Shown one piece after another: positions 35,406 to 46,864 of a stretch of 64,000 bases of DNA. The DNA lies in NCBI GenBank assembly GCA_950022295.1, contig OX465597.1, forward strand, positions 190,091,016-190,155,015. Direction: 5' to 3'. The notes under the pieces are model-generated. The model did no database searches. It saw nothing but the letters and a program-made list of their open reading frames with translations, and had not been told where the DNA came from. How positions within the stretch are numbered: the stretch's first letter is position 1; each line of letters begins with the position of its first letter. The translations under genes and the position numbers were made by a program. This DNA comes from Bromus sterilis. Its lineage: Eukaryota; Streptophyta; Magnoliopsida; Poales; Poaceae.

Positions 35406-36517
35406 TGATGAGGACATGACTACCATAGTTACAGCCACAACCCCTGCTAATATACCTACTGGAGCAATTACTAGAGATCGTGCACACCAATTAAATTATC
35501 AGGTACTTTCGCTTCTTGGTAATGTTTCTAATGTTCATGTGAATATGATGCTGCCTAACGTCGATATATTTCTGTTGCTGACAAATGAAGGACCTAGCAT
35601 GGACAAGAAGGATGAGCATTGGAGCATGTTCAAGCATGAAGATGACGAGGACATAATTATCATGGATATGACCATTAATTCCTCTATATTTGATCAAGAA
35701 ATGAAGTCAATACAAAAGGGCATGATTGTGTGCTGTACAAGAAGTTATTTCACGTCACTTTTGGCCCAAGAGAAGATAGAGACCAAGTCTTTCACGTCAT
35801 GGACTCAGATTCGGACTGCAGAGATATACCCAACTTCAAACAGCCGCCGTTTCTACATACGAACTCCAAATTGGGTGATTCTTTTTTCTGGTGATAGCTT
35901 ATCTCGTCTAGTTTCCAACGCAATTGGTTTCACCTTCAAATTCCTTCGGAGCGTGGAGATATTGCGAAAACGGTGCGACCCAGCAGCAGAATCCGAATCA
36001 AAGTCCAACTCAATAGGTGTTGCATCACCTCCACATGGGCCCAAGTGCCTTGTACGACCTAGGTTTAGTTTTAGGACTCCTTGGGATGTCCTTCCACCCC
36101 CTTGGCCTCCACCCTTTAGTCCTATATAAGTAGATCAACCCCTAGGGTTTTTCTTTGGATTTCTTTTAGTTAAAAAGACTGCTTAGCCAATTGCTGCATC
36201 TTCGTGTACTCGGTTTGTGTCCAACGACCAGATCAAGACCGCTTTTGGAATCCCAACTTTATTCATACTTCATCTACATATTCGCAATATTCAGATTGCT
36301 TTATCATAGTTCTTGCTTGTTCTTCGATTGCTTGCAGGCACTAGACCTTCGTGGTCAGGTTGATCGTGCTCCGGCGTGGTCAATAACCTTCAGGAGATTG
36401 GTTTAGCGATTGCTAAGGCGCAACGTCGTTGCACGTTTGTAGTCGGATCGTCAAAGTCGACTCCATCAAATCGTAGTTATCATCTCATCGAAAGATCGGG
36501 ACACCCCGCCTCTATCA
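35406..36517 (+). repeat. Type 2 LTR, 5' LTR of element E
   Basis: TGATGAGGACATGACT to CCGCCTCTATCA. First about 720 bp open in one frame. TATATAAG at 36123-36130. The 3' third resembles type 1 (TCTTGCTTGTTCTTCG, CCTTCGTGGTCAGGTTGATC). Confidence 0.95.
36123..36130 (+). promoter_or_regulatory. TATA box of the type 2 LTR
   Basis: CCTATATAAGTAG about 715 bp into the LTR. The TAA that ends the U3 reading frame lies within this box. Confidence 0.7.
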
Positions 36518-36519
36518 AG

Positions 36520-36528
36520 TGGTATCAG
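36520..36528 (+). other. Primer binding site of element E (tRNA-Met)
   Basis: TGGTATCAG, two bases after the LTR, one base shorter in match than in type 1. Confidence 0.8.
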
Positions 36529-37794
36529 TTTTCAGGTTGCTCGGTGAGAATTCCACATCCATATATTAGATCTGTTTTTTTATCACCTATCATCCACACA
36601 AAAAGCCATAAAAATAGGATTAGATCATCATATCCAAACCAATCTGAGACTTCGCAATTTTCTATTCGGTGCTTTGCTTTATTGAATTATCGGTTGCATC
36701 GTCGTGTTCAGTTGCTGGTCTTAGTATCTAGTCCTTTAGAGTTTCGAGTTCTGTTCACGTTAGTCACCGCCGCCGCTGCACCATCATCCCATCCGCTGCC
36801 TACTTCTACCATTCACCATAGAAAAAGAGAGAAAAAGAGTTGAAAAAAGAGAGAAAAAAGAAAAAGGAAAAAAAGAAAGAAAAAAGGAAAAAAGAGAAAA
36901 AAGAAGAAAAATTTCGGATCTATCTCTAGTTGAACTCGTATTTGAAATCTCGTCGGAATCAGTTTTGAGCAGTGTCCACTAAAACGGGTATAACTTTGTC
37001 ATCCGAAGTCCGTTTTGGCTCCACGAGTACTCAAATTAAAGATATTTCCGAGCCGCTTCTAAATAGTTCTGGAGCTAGTGTGTTATTTAAAACTCCAGAT
37101 CGACTTCTAAGACGGACTTTTTGACCTCTAAAGTTTCCGAACACAGTTTTTGTCAGATTTCGGGCTGATTATCAATTTTTTTGACACCTCATCCGAACTC
37201 TAAATTGAGTGATTCTTATTGCGTCGGAAAGCTTAAGTCAGTGCCCTATTGGAGGAAAAATATCAAAAAAATTAGCAAATATATTTCAGAGGAAAGTTGT
37301 AGCAAGAATATTGGTGTATCTTGATTTGGAGCCTATTTTCACCAGTATCTTTGCTCAGTTGATGATCTTCACTTATATCTTGCTATTCAGAGCTACTTCA
37401 TATCATTCATTGCTGCTAGTTGTGCTACGCCGTGACCACATTAGTGTTCTAGGCTCGCGTCTCTAGTCCGGTCTAGACTAGGACCAGCACAGTATCGTCG
37501 TTGAGCGTTAATTCAATTTTGCATCTCTGAATTGATTATTGCTGATATTTTTGCCACCATATTAAAGCCTTCCAAGCTCCACATATTTCTACATCGTGTA
37601 TACGTGCGTTCACCTGGCAATCGCTCTACTTAATCTTTGGAGTTCTTTGACACCGTTGTTTGCCGATCACCACCTGCTGCATGGTAAGAACTAGTAAGAC
37701 ATTGATATTTGCTATCCTGTGAGCGTTTTACCACCACATCCTAGTAGTTCATAGGGACATATACTTGTGATTTGTTTCTTGTTTTCTACTAATC
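36529..37794 (+). other. 5' leader of element E
   Basis: 1.27 kb, longer than the type 1 leader but with matching blocks (for example CACCTGCTGC followed by GGTAAGAA near 37671-37690). Purine tract of GAAAAAGAGA type at about 36823-36917. No supported gene. Confidence 0.78.
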
Positions 37795-38283
37795 ATGGCA
37801 GGTTCTGGAGTTAGATCTTCTTGGGCGGCAACTATAGTTGGAGATTTTCCACCACCTACAACTACACAACAGTCACTGCAAAAGGTAAACACACATAAGC
37901 ATGCACATGATCAGGTTATTGTTTCTATACCACACTTTCATGGACGTCTAAGACCTGATTTATACATTGAGTGGGAGTTTGAAATAAATGATATATTTGT
38001 TTCCCATAATTTTCTTGAGCATAAGAAAGTAAAAACTGCAATTAGTGCTTTCAAGGATTTTGCTTCTATTTGGTGGAATGAATATTGTAGTTTATATCCT
38101 GATTATATACCTAATACTTGGAATCATCTCAAACTTGCTATGCGATATAGATTCGTTCCCTCTTATTATACTCGTGATAAGGTTAGGAAATTTAAAAATT
38201 TAAAACAAGGTACTAAAACTGTTTCAGAATATTATGATGCTTTAGAAACTACATTTCTTGCATTCTCTTTTAGAGGAAAGTGA
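37795..38283 (+). pseudogene. gag: Gag N-terminal and core part of element E
   Basis: Starts at ATG 37795. Residues 40-160 align by eye with type 1 Gag: PHFHGRLRPDLYIEWEFE, FKDFASIWWNEYC, then AMRYRFVPSYYTRD and LKQGTKTVSEYYDALE. The long acidic and Pro-rich N-terminus of type 1 is absent. The frame closes at 38283, while the matching sequence goes on in another frame from about 38261, so there is a frame break of one base in the middle of gag. Confidence 0.82.
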
Positions 38284-39937
38284 AGAATATTTCATGGACA
38301 TATTTTGGGAAGGTTTAAACCGTGACATTCAGGATATCCTAATTCATGAAAAGTGTTATCCTATGGATCGTTTGTTTCGTCTTGCTTGTAAAGCTGGACA
38401 GGAAATCGACAGACGTGTTGCCCAGAAGATGAACAAGCGGAATGTGCAAATACCACAAGTTGAGAAGGTTGTTCCTTCAACCACTATGAGCACTACCATA
38501 ACCACATCAATTGTCGTAAGCACTCCTCCAATATCTGATCTATCATCACAAAAAGGTAATGAAAAAGGTATGTATCTTTCCCCTCCACATGAGAACCTTG
38601 TTGATTTAAAAGCAACATGTGTTGAGCTATCCAGTAGTTTCATCACACAACCAATTTTTGAGAATGTCATAACTTCACATGAAGATGTTGCTTGCCTAAT
38701 AGACTTGAATACATCATGTCTTGAGTTACCTGTTGATTTGAGCACACCATCTATTTTGGATAATCATGTTACTATTATGAAACTGCCAATGCTTAATCAT
38801 TTTGATATGACCTCTAATCTTGGTGATGATTCTGCGTCGAATGACTTGTTGCATGACTACTTAGTTAAGCCTGTTGTAGCATGTCCTTCGAAAAACATTA
38901 ACGTTTCTTCACCGGTATTGGGATGGTTTAATGATGAGCATTGTACATCTTTAGATATGAATAAGAGCTTCACTTATATATGCAAACTGAGTTGCAATAC
39001 TTTCATGTCGTTTATGTATTGTGATGATCATATATGTTTATATTTCACGACATACGAAAGTTACTCATATATACATGTGTTACATGTCCAAAAACTAAGG
39101 GAAGTAAGAATAGATGACATATATATATACAACATGTACACCTTGTCTCTTTTGTTAGCCACATTTCAGATTAAGAAACGCCGGGGACAGCTTTATTTTC
39201 AAGAAGGGGAGGATGATGAGGACATGACTACCATAGTTACAGCCACAACCCCTGCTAATATACCTACTGGAGCAATTACTAGAGATCGTGCACACCAATT
39301 AAATTATCAGGTACTTTCGCTTCTTGGTAATATTTCTAATGTTCATGTGAATATGATGCTGCCTAACGTCGATATATTTCTGTTGCTGACAAATGAAGGA
39401 CCTAGCATGGACAAGAAGGATGAGCATTGGAGCATGTTCAAGCATGAAGATGACGAGGACATAATTATCATGGATATGACCATTAATTCCTCTATATTTG
39501 ATCAAGAAATGAAGTCAATACAAAAGGGCATGATTGTGTGCTGTACAAGAAGTTATTTCACGTCACTTTTGGCCCAAGAGAAGATAGAGACCAAGTCTTT
39601 CACGTCATGGACTCAGATTCGGACGTCAGAGATATACCCAACTTCAAACAGCCGCCGTTTCTACATACGAACTCCAAATTGGGTGATTCTTTTTTCTGGT
39701 GATATCTTATCTCGTCTAGTTTCCAACGCAATTGGTTTCACCTTCAAATTCCTTCGGAGCGTGGAGATATTGCGAAAACGGTGCGACCCAGCAGCAGAAT
39801 CCGAATCAAAGTCCAACTCAATAGGTGTTGCATCACCTCCACATGGGCCCAAGTGCCTTGTACGACCTAGGTTTAGTTTTAGGACTCCTTGGGATGTCCT
39901 TCCACCCCCTTGGCCTCCACCCTTTAGTCCTATATAA
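38258..39937 (+). CDS. Gag C-terminal part fused to unique region and LTR-encoded tail, element E
   Basis: About 559 codons open without an ATG at the start, so it would be reached only by a frame change from the upstream gag. First about 60 residues complete the Gag core (FWEGLNRDIQDILIHEK, RLFRLACKAGQEIDRR). No CCHC knuckle follows. A unique region of about 240 residues comes next (Ser/Thr/Asp-rich, then aromatic and Cys-containing), with no match I recognise. It leads into FQEGEDDED and the tail inside the 3' LTR (last about 240 residues), with TGAITRDRAHQLNYQVLSLL. The frame ends within the TATA box. Confidence 0.65.
   Translation: MHSLLEESEEYFMDIFWEGLNRDIQDILIHEKCYPMDRLFRLACKAGQEIDRRVAQKMNKRNVQIPQVEKVVPSTTMSTTITTSIVVSTPPISDLSSQKGNEKGMYLSPPHENLVDLKATCVELSSSFITQPIFENVITSHEDVACLIDLNTSCLELPVDLSTPSILDNHVTIMKLPMLNHFDMTSNLGDDSASNDLLHDYLVKPVVACPSKNINVSSPVLGWFNDEHCTSLDMNKSFTYICKLSCNTFMSFMYCDDHICLYFTTYESYSYIHVLHVQKLREVRIDDIYIYNMYTLSLLLATFQIKKRRGQLYFQEGEDDEDMTTIVTATTPANIPTGAITRDRAHQLNYQVLSLLGNISNVHVNMMLPNVDIFLLLTNEGPSMDKKDEHWSMFKHEDDEDIIIMDMTINSSIFDQEMKSIQKGMIVCCTRSYFTSLLAQEKIETKSFTSWTQIRTSEIYPTSNSRRFYIRTPNWVILFSGDILSRLVSNAIGFTFKFLRSVEILRKRCDPAAESESKSNSIGVASPPHGPKCLVRPRFSFRTPWDVLPPPWPPPFSPI
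39201..39213 (+). other. Polypurine tract of element E
   Basis: AAGAAGGGGAGGA, identical to type 1, directly before the 3' LTR. Confidence 0.88.
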
Positions 39938-40325
39938 GTAGATCAACCCCTAGGGTTTTTCTTTGGATTTCTTTTAGTTAAAAAGACTGCTTAGCCAATT
40001 GCTGCATCTTCGTGTACTCGGTTTGTGTCCAACGACCAGATCAAGACCGCTTTTGGAATCCCAACTTTATTCATACTTCATCTACATATTCGCAATATTC
40101 AGATTGCTTTATCATAGTTCTTGCTTGTTCTTCGATTGCTTGCAGGCACTAGACCTTCGTGGTCAGGTTGATCGTGCTCCGGCGTGGTCAATAACCTTCA
40201 GGAGATTGGTTTAGCGATTGCTAAGGCGCAGCGTCGTTGCACGTTTGTAGTCGGATCGTCAAAGTCGACTCCATCAAATCGTAGTTATCATCTCATCAAA
40301 AGATCGGGACACCCCGCCTCTATCA
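39214..40325 (+). repeat. Type 2 LTR, 3' LTR of element E
   Basis: 1112 bp; differs from the 5' LTR at about six positions. Confidence 0.95.
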
Positions 40326-40330
40326 CTCTG

Positions 40331-41528
40331 TCATCATAAGCATCCTTATATCTTCCCTCAAAACAGCCATCATACCTACCTATCAAGGCATTTCCATAGA
40401 CTTTCCGAGTTATATTGCCATGCAACTTCCACCTCTTCATGTCATACATGTTGCTGCTACACTGGTAGCGGCATATATTGCATACATCATGATAGTTACA
40501 TCTTCTTTATGTTTTGAGTACCTTGTAAAGTGTGAAAGATCTCCTTTACCTTCTTGTAAAATAGAGTGTTTCCCTTAACTGAAGAAAAGATCCCAAAGTG
40601 GACACATTAAAAGATCCCAAAGAGGACAAATGAGAGTTAAATAGAAAGAGCCATTGAGGCCACAAAAAAATACAAAAAAACAGAAAAAGAGAAAAAGAAA
40701 TAAAAATAGAGAAAGGGGCAACACTACTATCCTTTTGAGAGATCCACACTAGTACTCCCTTTATATCCTTGTACTCCATAGAGATGATCATTATGCATAT
40801 AGCTATGTGGGGACCTTCACACTATAGAACTTGGATTGCATATTCCAAGGATGAGCCTCCTCAAACGAGCTCTAGGTCTTTATGAGCGAGCAAGTTAGAT
40901 GCACCCCCACTAGTTCCTTTGGAGAGCTTCTTAGCTCGTATGTGCATCCGTTGCATGGCAATCCCTACTCCTCACATCATATCTATCATTTGGCGTCTCT
41001 TGCATATGATTGTCCTCATTGATGTGAGCCTTTCTCATCCTTTTTGTCTTCCTCCTCCACCATACTTCTCTCTTTGCCATCTTAAGTGTCAACTCTCGTG
41101 CTTACGCTCATCCATTGCATGAGTGCTCAAAATATCGAAGAGGAGTGGATCAAATAGACTTGTACCTGGCTAGTGGTCTGGGGACGAGTCAAGATAAGAT
41201 TCCAAAGAAGACCAAGTGTGAAACTTTAGTAGATTGAGTTCTCAACACAAAAATTATTTTTTCTCGTATTCCCTATCCCCCTTCTTGCACGCAAACACCA
41301 TTTGGAGACATTCGAGTCACGGACAGCGAGAGCTCTTGCACCTATTGTTCTTTTGTTACTTGTTTCAATGTTAATATAGACTCTTGCATGTTATGACTTG
41401 AATTGAATCTCTAACCTTGATTGCTTTACTTTTCAAAGTTCTTTTATGGTTGCTAGCATGTCACCACAGAAATTATGTTGTTATCATTTACCTACTGGAG
41501 GACGAGCAGGAATTAAGCTTAGGGATAT
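40331..41528 (+). mobile_element. Element K, 3' internal region, part 3
   Basis: Non-coding, AT-rich, ending in the purine-rich stretch GGAGGACGAGCAGGAATTAA and AAGCTTAGGGAT just before the K LTR, which I take as the polypurine region. No gene is seen; the frame at 40919-41122 has no recognisable content. Confidence 0.65.
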
Positions 41529-43148
41529 TGATACGTCCAAAACGTATCTATAATTTCTACTTGCTCCATGCATGTTTTGTGTGATATTTCTATGATCTAG
41601 ATACACTTTCGTATACTTTTGATCATATTTGGACTAACCTATTAACTCAGTGCACCCCAGTGCCAGTTCCTGTTTTCTGCTGTTTTTCTATTTCAGTTTT
41701 CCCCCGTATAAAAAGTGCCAGAAAAATTCCGGGAAAAATACAGGAAAAATAAGCGTACAGGAAGCTTTGAGAAGAGCCCGGGAGGGGCCAGAGGGGACCC
41801 AGGGGGGGCCCAGGCGGCCACCCGGCGCGGCCCCATCTTTGGCCGCGCCAGGGGGGCGCCTGGGGCCCCTGGTCCACCTCTGGCTGCCCCCCTTCGCCTA
41901 TTTGTTCTCCGTCACGGGAAAACTCCAGAAGAGGAACCCTATTCTGCAAACTCGCCTCTGTTTCGCCGCCGCCGCGCTTCCGAGATCGAGAGCACCAGAA
42001 GACCTCTTCCCGGCACCCTACCGGAGGGAGGATTGACCTCCGGGAGTCTCCTCTCCACCATGGATGCTCCCTGGATGTCTCGTGAGTAGTTTTCCTTGGA
42101 CCATGGGTCCGTGATCAGTAGCTATGTGATGTTCTCCTCCCCTCTTTGATCTTCATTGTTTAGACCTCGTGAGCTGCCCTACATGATCGAGGCACCTTTG
42201 TAATATTTCTGCTGTTGCTATGCTGAGTTTGGAGGGATCTGATGGATTATGAGATTATGTTTAGATTGTGATAGAGTAATATATTTGGTTTTTATCTCTT
42301 ATATTTTTGTTCCTAGGTAATTCTTGCATGTTCTCCGTTGATGTTTATTTCTTTGGCCAAGTAGTAGGTAGTGACTCCAAGAGGGAACGTTGTGCTAGAT
42401 TCTGGGTTCATGCCCCCCGATGACACGCTTGAGTGACGGAAACATGAGTCTAGGGGATGTGCTGTTGCCACAAGGGGGGAAACAACGGTGCTTGTAACTG
42501 CGGTTACAAGGATTGTTTACTTTACGCAAAGTTCTTTGTAATGCAGTTGTCTGTTGCTTTGGGTTTACACTTTGGGTGGGGCTCGCAACTTAATACCAGC
42601 GAGATGTTCTGGATAGATATCTCAAGGTGGATGATTAGTAGTAGATCCAGATGGATTTCGGTCTACTTATTTTGGCGTACTGCCCGTGCTTTTGAGCCTC
42701 TTCCTTTCTTTTGTAGCATAGTTAGCATTGCGGTGCGTTCATAATCCTGTCAATTGCCCTTCTGTAATTTGTTTACCTCGCATAGCAGTTTTATCGTCTT
42801 TTGGGAGAGAGACATCACTAGTGAACATCACGTATCCCGGTCCATATCCACATTACTGTTTCCAAGCTATATTTACTTTACTGCTTTTACTTGCTATCAT
42901 TATCCCTTGCGTTTTATCCTTTGGGAACAACAAGACTGGAGAGATTGACAACCTCTCTAAACTTCGTTGGGAACAAAGTTATCTGTGTCTGTGTGCAGGT
43001 CCGCGTCAGTTGCGCCGCTAACACCTACTTATCATCTCTGGAGTCCTACTGGAGACAAACCTTGGTATCTTCACCGAGGGAAAACTGCTGTTGCACTACA
43101 TCTCAAACCTTCCACTTGGGGTAACCAACGAAGGGCGAGAAGCCATCA
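41529..43148 (+). repeat. LTR of element K (3' LTR, Athila/Fatima-like), 1620 bp
   Basis: Starts TGATACGTCC, a start typical of Triticeae Fatima/Athila-type LTRs, and ends GCCATCA where sequence of element F resumes at CGCGG. That right edge is fixed by comparison with the uninterrupted F copy near 48322. GC-rich block 41770-42060 follows a TATAAAAA box; open frames in it are chance. Confidence 0.72.
41707..41714 (+). promoter_or_regulatory. TATA box in the K LTR
   Basis: CCGTATAAAAAGTGCC about 180 bp into the LTR. Confidence 0.55.
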
Positions 43149-44868
43149 CGCGGGTACCTCTCGGAGACGATGCGAGCTTGCGATCAACTACACCTTCGGA
43201 ACCCGACTTATCAACAGGCAAGGACTATACATTACTTATGATCCATTGTATTTCAACCAGCGGTTAGCATGCTAGTCTAGGTTAAGTTCGATGTTTGATC
43301 CTACCACATGCTTACAGCCTCTTTCAAACCGATACAGCCATGTCCCTTCCCAGCAAACCATGTACTGCTATGTTACTATTGCTCGTTGCTCAGCCCCTGC
43401 TTAGTATTCATGCTTAGGATGCTACGATGTTACCCTGTTACTCCTTGGTTTGGGATATCACATTATTATATTGTTGTTGATGATATGATTATTATAATGT
43501 TGACTATATTCGACGAAGGGTGGAAGGCCTATGCTATCCCGCCCCGACGCTTTGTTCCATTCGAGTCACCTAGGACCCGAGTTCCGGGTATTGTGTCTCT
43601 TGACGAGCGTGCCTAACCGCGTGTGGGATTTTATGGGGTCCCCTTCTCTTACCTACCTAGCTTCAAACGTTTCCAGTGGTGGCCCAAGCTGATTTACCAT
43701 TTGAAACCGTGTGTGTGTTGGTCGGCCGCCAGTAGTTTTCAATACAACCCGGACCAGTGAGGACATAGTTCCCTTGCTGGCCCACCTTGTTCGGATGAGG
43801 ACCCGGTTTCCCATGTGTGATCAACCGGCTATCCAAACCCGCGACAGACGGTAGAGACCGATTCGAGAGCGCGACCGTCTTTTGAGTTGGATGTCGACTC
43901 ACCAGGGGCCACCCGGATTTGTTCGTTGTTAGCTAGAGGGACCTGTCGTTTCGGATCTCTTGGAACTAAAACATAAAATGGTTGCCTGTGATGGGTAGCA
44001 ACTGAGAGATATGGACGTGCGTGCGGAGCCTTGTAATGGGAAGTTGGTACACCCCTGCAGGGTTAAATCTTTTCGAGAAGCCGTGTCCACGGTTATGGAC
44101 GACTTGAGACCTACTCCTTGTTCATAGACAACAACAACTGATATAATCTTAATATAACTTGATCAACGTGTGTGTGTGCCTTGACTGCTTCTTATTCGTC
44201 GGGATGCGAAGAGGAGGACAAGGATATGATATGTGTTATGCTTGCGTAAGTAGCTGATAGCAGACTTGTTGAAGGAGATTCCTCATCGAATGCTTGGCTT
44301 CTTATCTTACTCTCTAGATCGTTAGCCACTTCATAAATGCTAGTGCGGCAGCAACCTCACCACTTACCCCATCCTTACCGTAAACTACTAGTTGTCCTAG
44401 AATGACGAGTGATGAAGTCCTTGCTGGGTCAGTTGACCACTACAGTTGGATGCTGAGTACTTCTGTACTCATGATACTACCCCCAAACTCTTTTCAGGGT
44501 TCTTGATCGACAAAATGTATGGTGATCGACGTTTCACGTGGAGACTCGACGACGAATAGTTAGGCGGATCCCGGCGGAGGGCCTGGACCCGTGTGGTTAT
44601 GGGGATCGATGTTTTTCTCTTTGCGAGTAGGCATTTGCTTGTTGTCTGTACTCAGACATGTACCTTCCGCTGATGTATTGTAATTAAGGCAGTTGTATGA
44701 TGATTGTATGACATGTTGTATCCTTGTATCTGTAATGTTGTGATATCATGTTGGAAATCCGGGGCATATGGCTACGTCATATGTCGCGGTGGGACCGATA
44801 TGTGCTTCGTCCCCGGATCTGGATGGAAACATCTAGATCTGGAACAGTACCGCATATCAGGCCTTACA
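43149..44868 (+). repeat. LTR of element F, 5' copy, right part
   Basis: Left half is displaced by element K. Contains no supported gene; the many short frames also occur in the second copy at 48322-49886. Confidence 0.78.
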
Positions 44869-45465
44869 ACTTGGTATCAGAGCCTTCCCGACCGTAGGAT
44901 CCATTTTCTGGCAGAAGTCGAGTCTAGAAAAAAACTATTTTGTAGTTACTAAGATAGTTATCGGAGAGTAGGAATCTTTTTACTCCTTACATTTTCTCTG
45001 GTCAGGACAAGTGTCGTAAGTGTTTTATTCTCGCCTTATCCCCTTCAAAACTCTAGGATCTCGAGTGTGTGGAGTATCGGAATCGTTACAATGCCTTGCT
45101 TGCATCGTATTGTCTCGATTCCGATCTCAGGTTGGGAAATCCTGTAGTACCTTTAGACTTCCAACTCTGATGTACATCTGGGTCATGCATTGCCATCCAT
45201 CATTTTGTCGGTGTTTTCACGACTTGTGTCGAAAACACTATCCTTTGATCTGGTTATCTTTGCCATTCCTCCTCTTGACACCGACGGTTTCGTATTTTCT
45301 ACGATATCGTCTCCCTGCGGAAAGTATCTCGACGGAGATCGTCGTTCGACATGGAGCAGAGTCCCTTGATGGTGGTGTTGAAGAACGTCGTCTCTCTTTT
45401 CTCTCCCCCCTCTCCCCAGATCTTCCTGGATCTCGGGACGAGATCCCTTGTTGGTGGTGTTGTAT
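44869..45465 (+). other. Interior of element F
   Basis: Begins ACT then the PBS TGGTATCAGAGCC (44872-44884). The rest is leader-like with C/T-rich runs. No purine tract is visible before the 3' LTR, so the interior probably suffered a deletion. The frame at 45020-45514 has no recognisable domain. Confidence 0.65.
44872..44884 (+). other. Primer binding site of element F (tRNA-Met)
   Basis: TGGTATCAGAGCC, a 13-base match to the usual initiator tRNA-Met PBS. Confidence 0.85.
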
Positions 45466-45528
45466 TGTAACAGCCCAGATTTCACAAAAATTAAAAATTT
45501 TGTTTTCGGTGTGAATTGTTTGATTGTC

Positions 45529-46447
45529 TGATAGAGGCGAAGGTGTCCCGATGTTTCAATGAGATGATGGAGATCGATTATGGTGGAGACGACTTTCACG
45601 ACCCGACTACGAACGTGCGAAGACGTTGCGCCTTAGCGATCGTTAAACCAACTCCGAGAGGTTATTGATCCCGCGGATGCACGATCAACCTGACCACGAA
45701 GGTCTAATTCCTGCAAGCAATCGAAAGAACAAGCAAGAACTAAGAAAAAGCAATCTGGATATTGCGAATATAAGATGAATGATTACCAGAAGTTGGGGTT
45801 CCAATGCGGTCTTGGCCTGGTCGGACGACACAAACGAAGAACTCGAAGTTGCGGCTATGGCTAACTTAAATCTAATTAAAACCCAAGTCTAAACGACGCC
45901 CTAAGGGCTGTATATATTGGGGAACAGAGGGGATTTTCGTGACCCCTTGGAGGTGGGGTCCGAAAACAACCCTAACTCGGTTTTCCCACACATACGGACT
46001 CTAAAAACAGCCTATAATGTGGTATTTCGAAATTACATGGGCCCAGCCCAATATTAAGGTGACGCAGCACCTATAATTGCCTTTGAACGAAAATAATGAA
46101 GTGACATCTCGTGTATTTCGTCCAAGCCTTCATGCATGCCTTATGGTGGCTTCAAAGTGCGAAAATCCCCACTGGAAGCTCCATTGTTCTTTCCCGCGCG
46201 CGCACCTTCTTCTCCATGCTTGATCCCGCTCCAATGACCGTCCTTCTTGTCCATGCTAGGTCCTTCATTCATAAGCAAAACAAAAGTATCTAATTTAGGC
46301 AGCATCATATGTTCATGAACATTAGAAGGATTCGCAAGAAATGAAAGTACCTGATAATTTAGTTGACGTGCACGTGCTCTAGTAACTGGTCCAGTATGTG
46401 TAGTTGGTGAAGATGTGGGTGTAACATTAGTAGAGATGTCCTCATCA
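45529..46447 (-). mobile_element. Type 1 solo LTR inside the F 3' LTR, TSD TTGTC
   Basis: Complete 919-bp minus-strand copy flanked by TTGTC at 45524-45528 and 46448-46452. Confidence 0.95.
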
Positions 46448-46855
46448 TTGTCTGAATTGTTTGCGGTGTTTGCATCCCAGATTTATCAATCAGCGATTAT
46501 TTCTCCCTCTTATCTCGTACCGGACGGAGACCGACCCTTGCCACCTTGACACTCGACTTTTTCGACACCGGGTTTCACCCGATCACCGTCGCGAAAACTG
46601 CATGAGACCAGCCGAAGCCAACGGAACGGAAAACCCCATTTAATAATTAAACGGGATATTTTTATAACACGCCGGAAAGAGTTCTCGGAACGGTTCCAAC
46701 GCGAGGTGAACGCCACCGGCTCGACGCGCTGATCGCGCAGTTCGAAGTTTTACCCGAATCGGAGGTACTGCAGACCCCCGGCGGTCAGAAACGTAAACAC
46801 CGCGCGCGCGAGAGAAAAACCGGGGATGTTTTTGCAAACTGCCAGCCACCAGGGC

Positions 46856-46864
46856 TATATAAAG
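46856..46864 (+). promoter_or_regulatory. TATA box in the F LTR
   Basis: TATATAAAG at the head of the GC-rich block, with C/T-rich sequence downstream. Confidence 0.6.

Larger units (their letters stand above)
35406..40325 (+). mobile_element. Element E: non-autonomous type 2 (Quinta/noaCRR-like) retrotransposon, TSD CTCTG
   Basis: 5' LTR 35406-36517 and 3' LTR 39214-40325, both 1112 bp and differing by about six bases by eye. Target-site duplication CTCTG at 35401-35405 and 40326-40330. Leader, PBS and polypurine tract are present. The 2.7-kb interior carries a gag relative and a fused LTR-encoded tail but no protease, RT, RNase H or integrase motif. LTR ends and polypurine tract match type 1, so type 1 proteins may mobilise it. 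Known parallels are noaCRR in rice and Quinta in wheat. Confidence 0.92.

Noticed and set aside
41650..42089. Two open frames of about 125 codons
   Set aside because: Inside the K LTR, GC-rich, overlapping each other and a minus-strand frame; no recognisable content.
45020..45599. Frames of 164 and 138 codons near the F interior
   Set aside because: They overlap on opposite strands, run across an LTR boundary, and show no domain.
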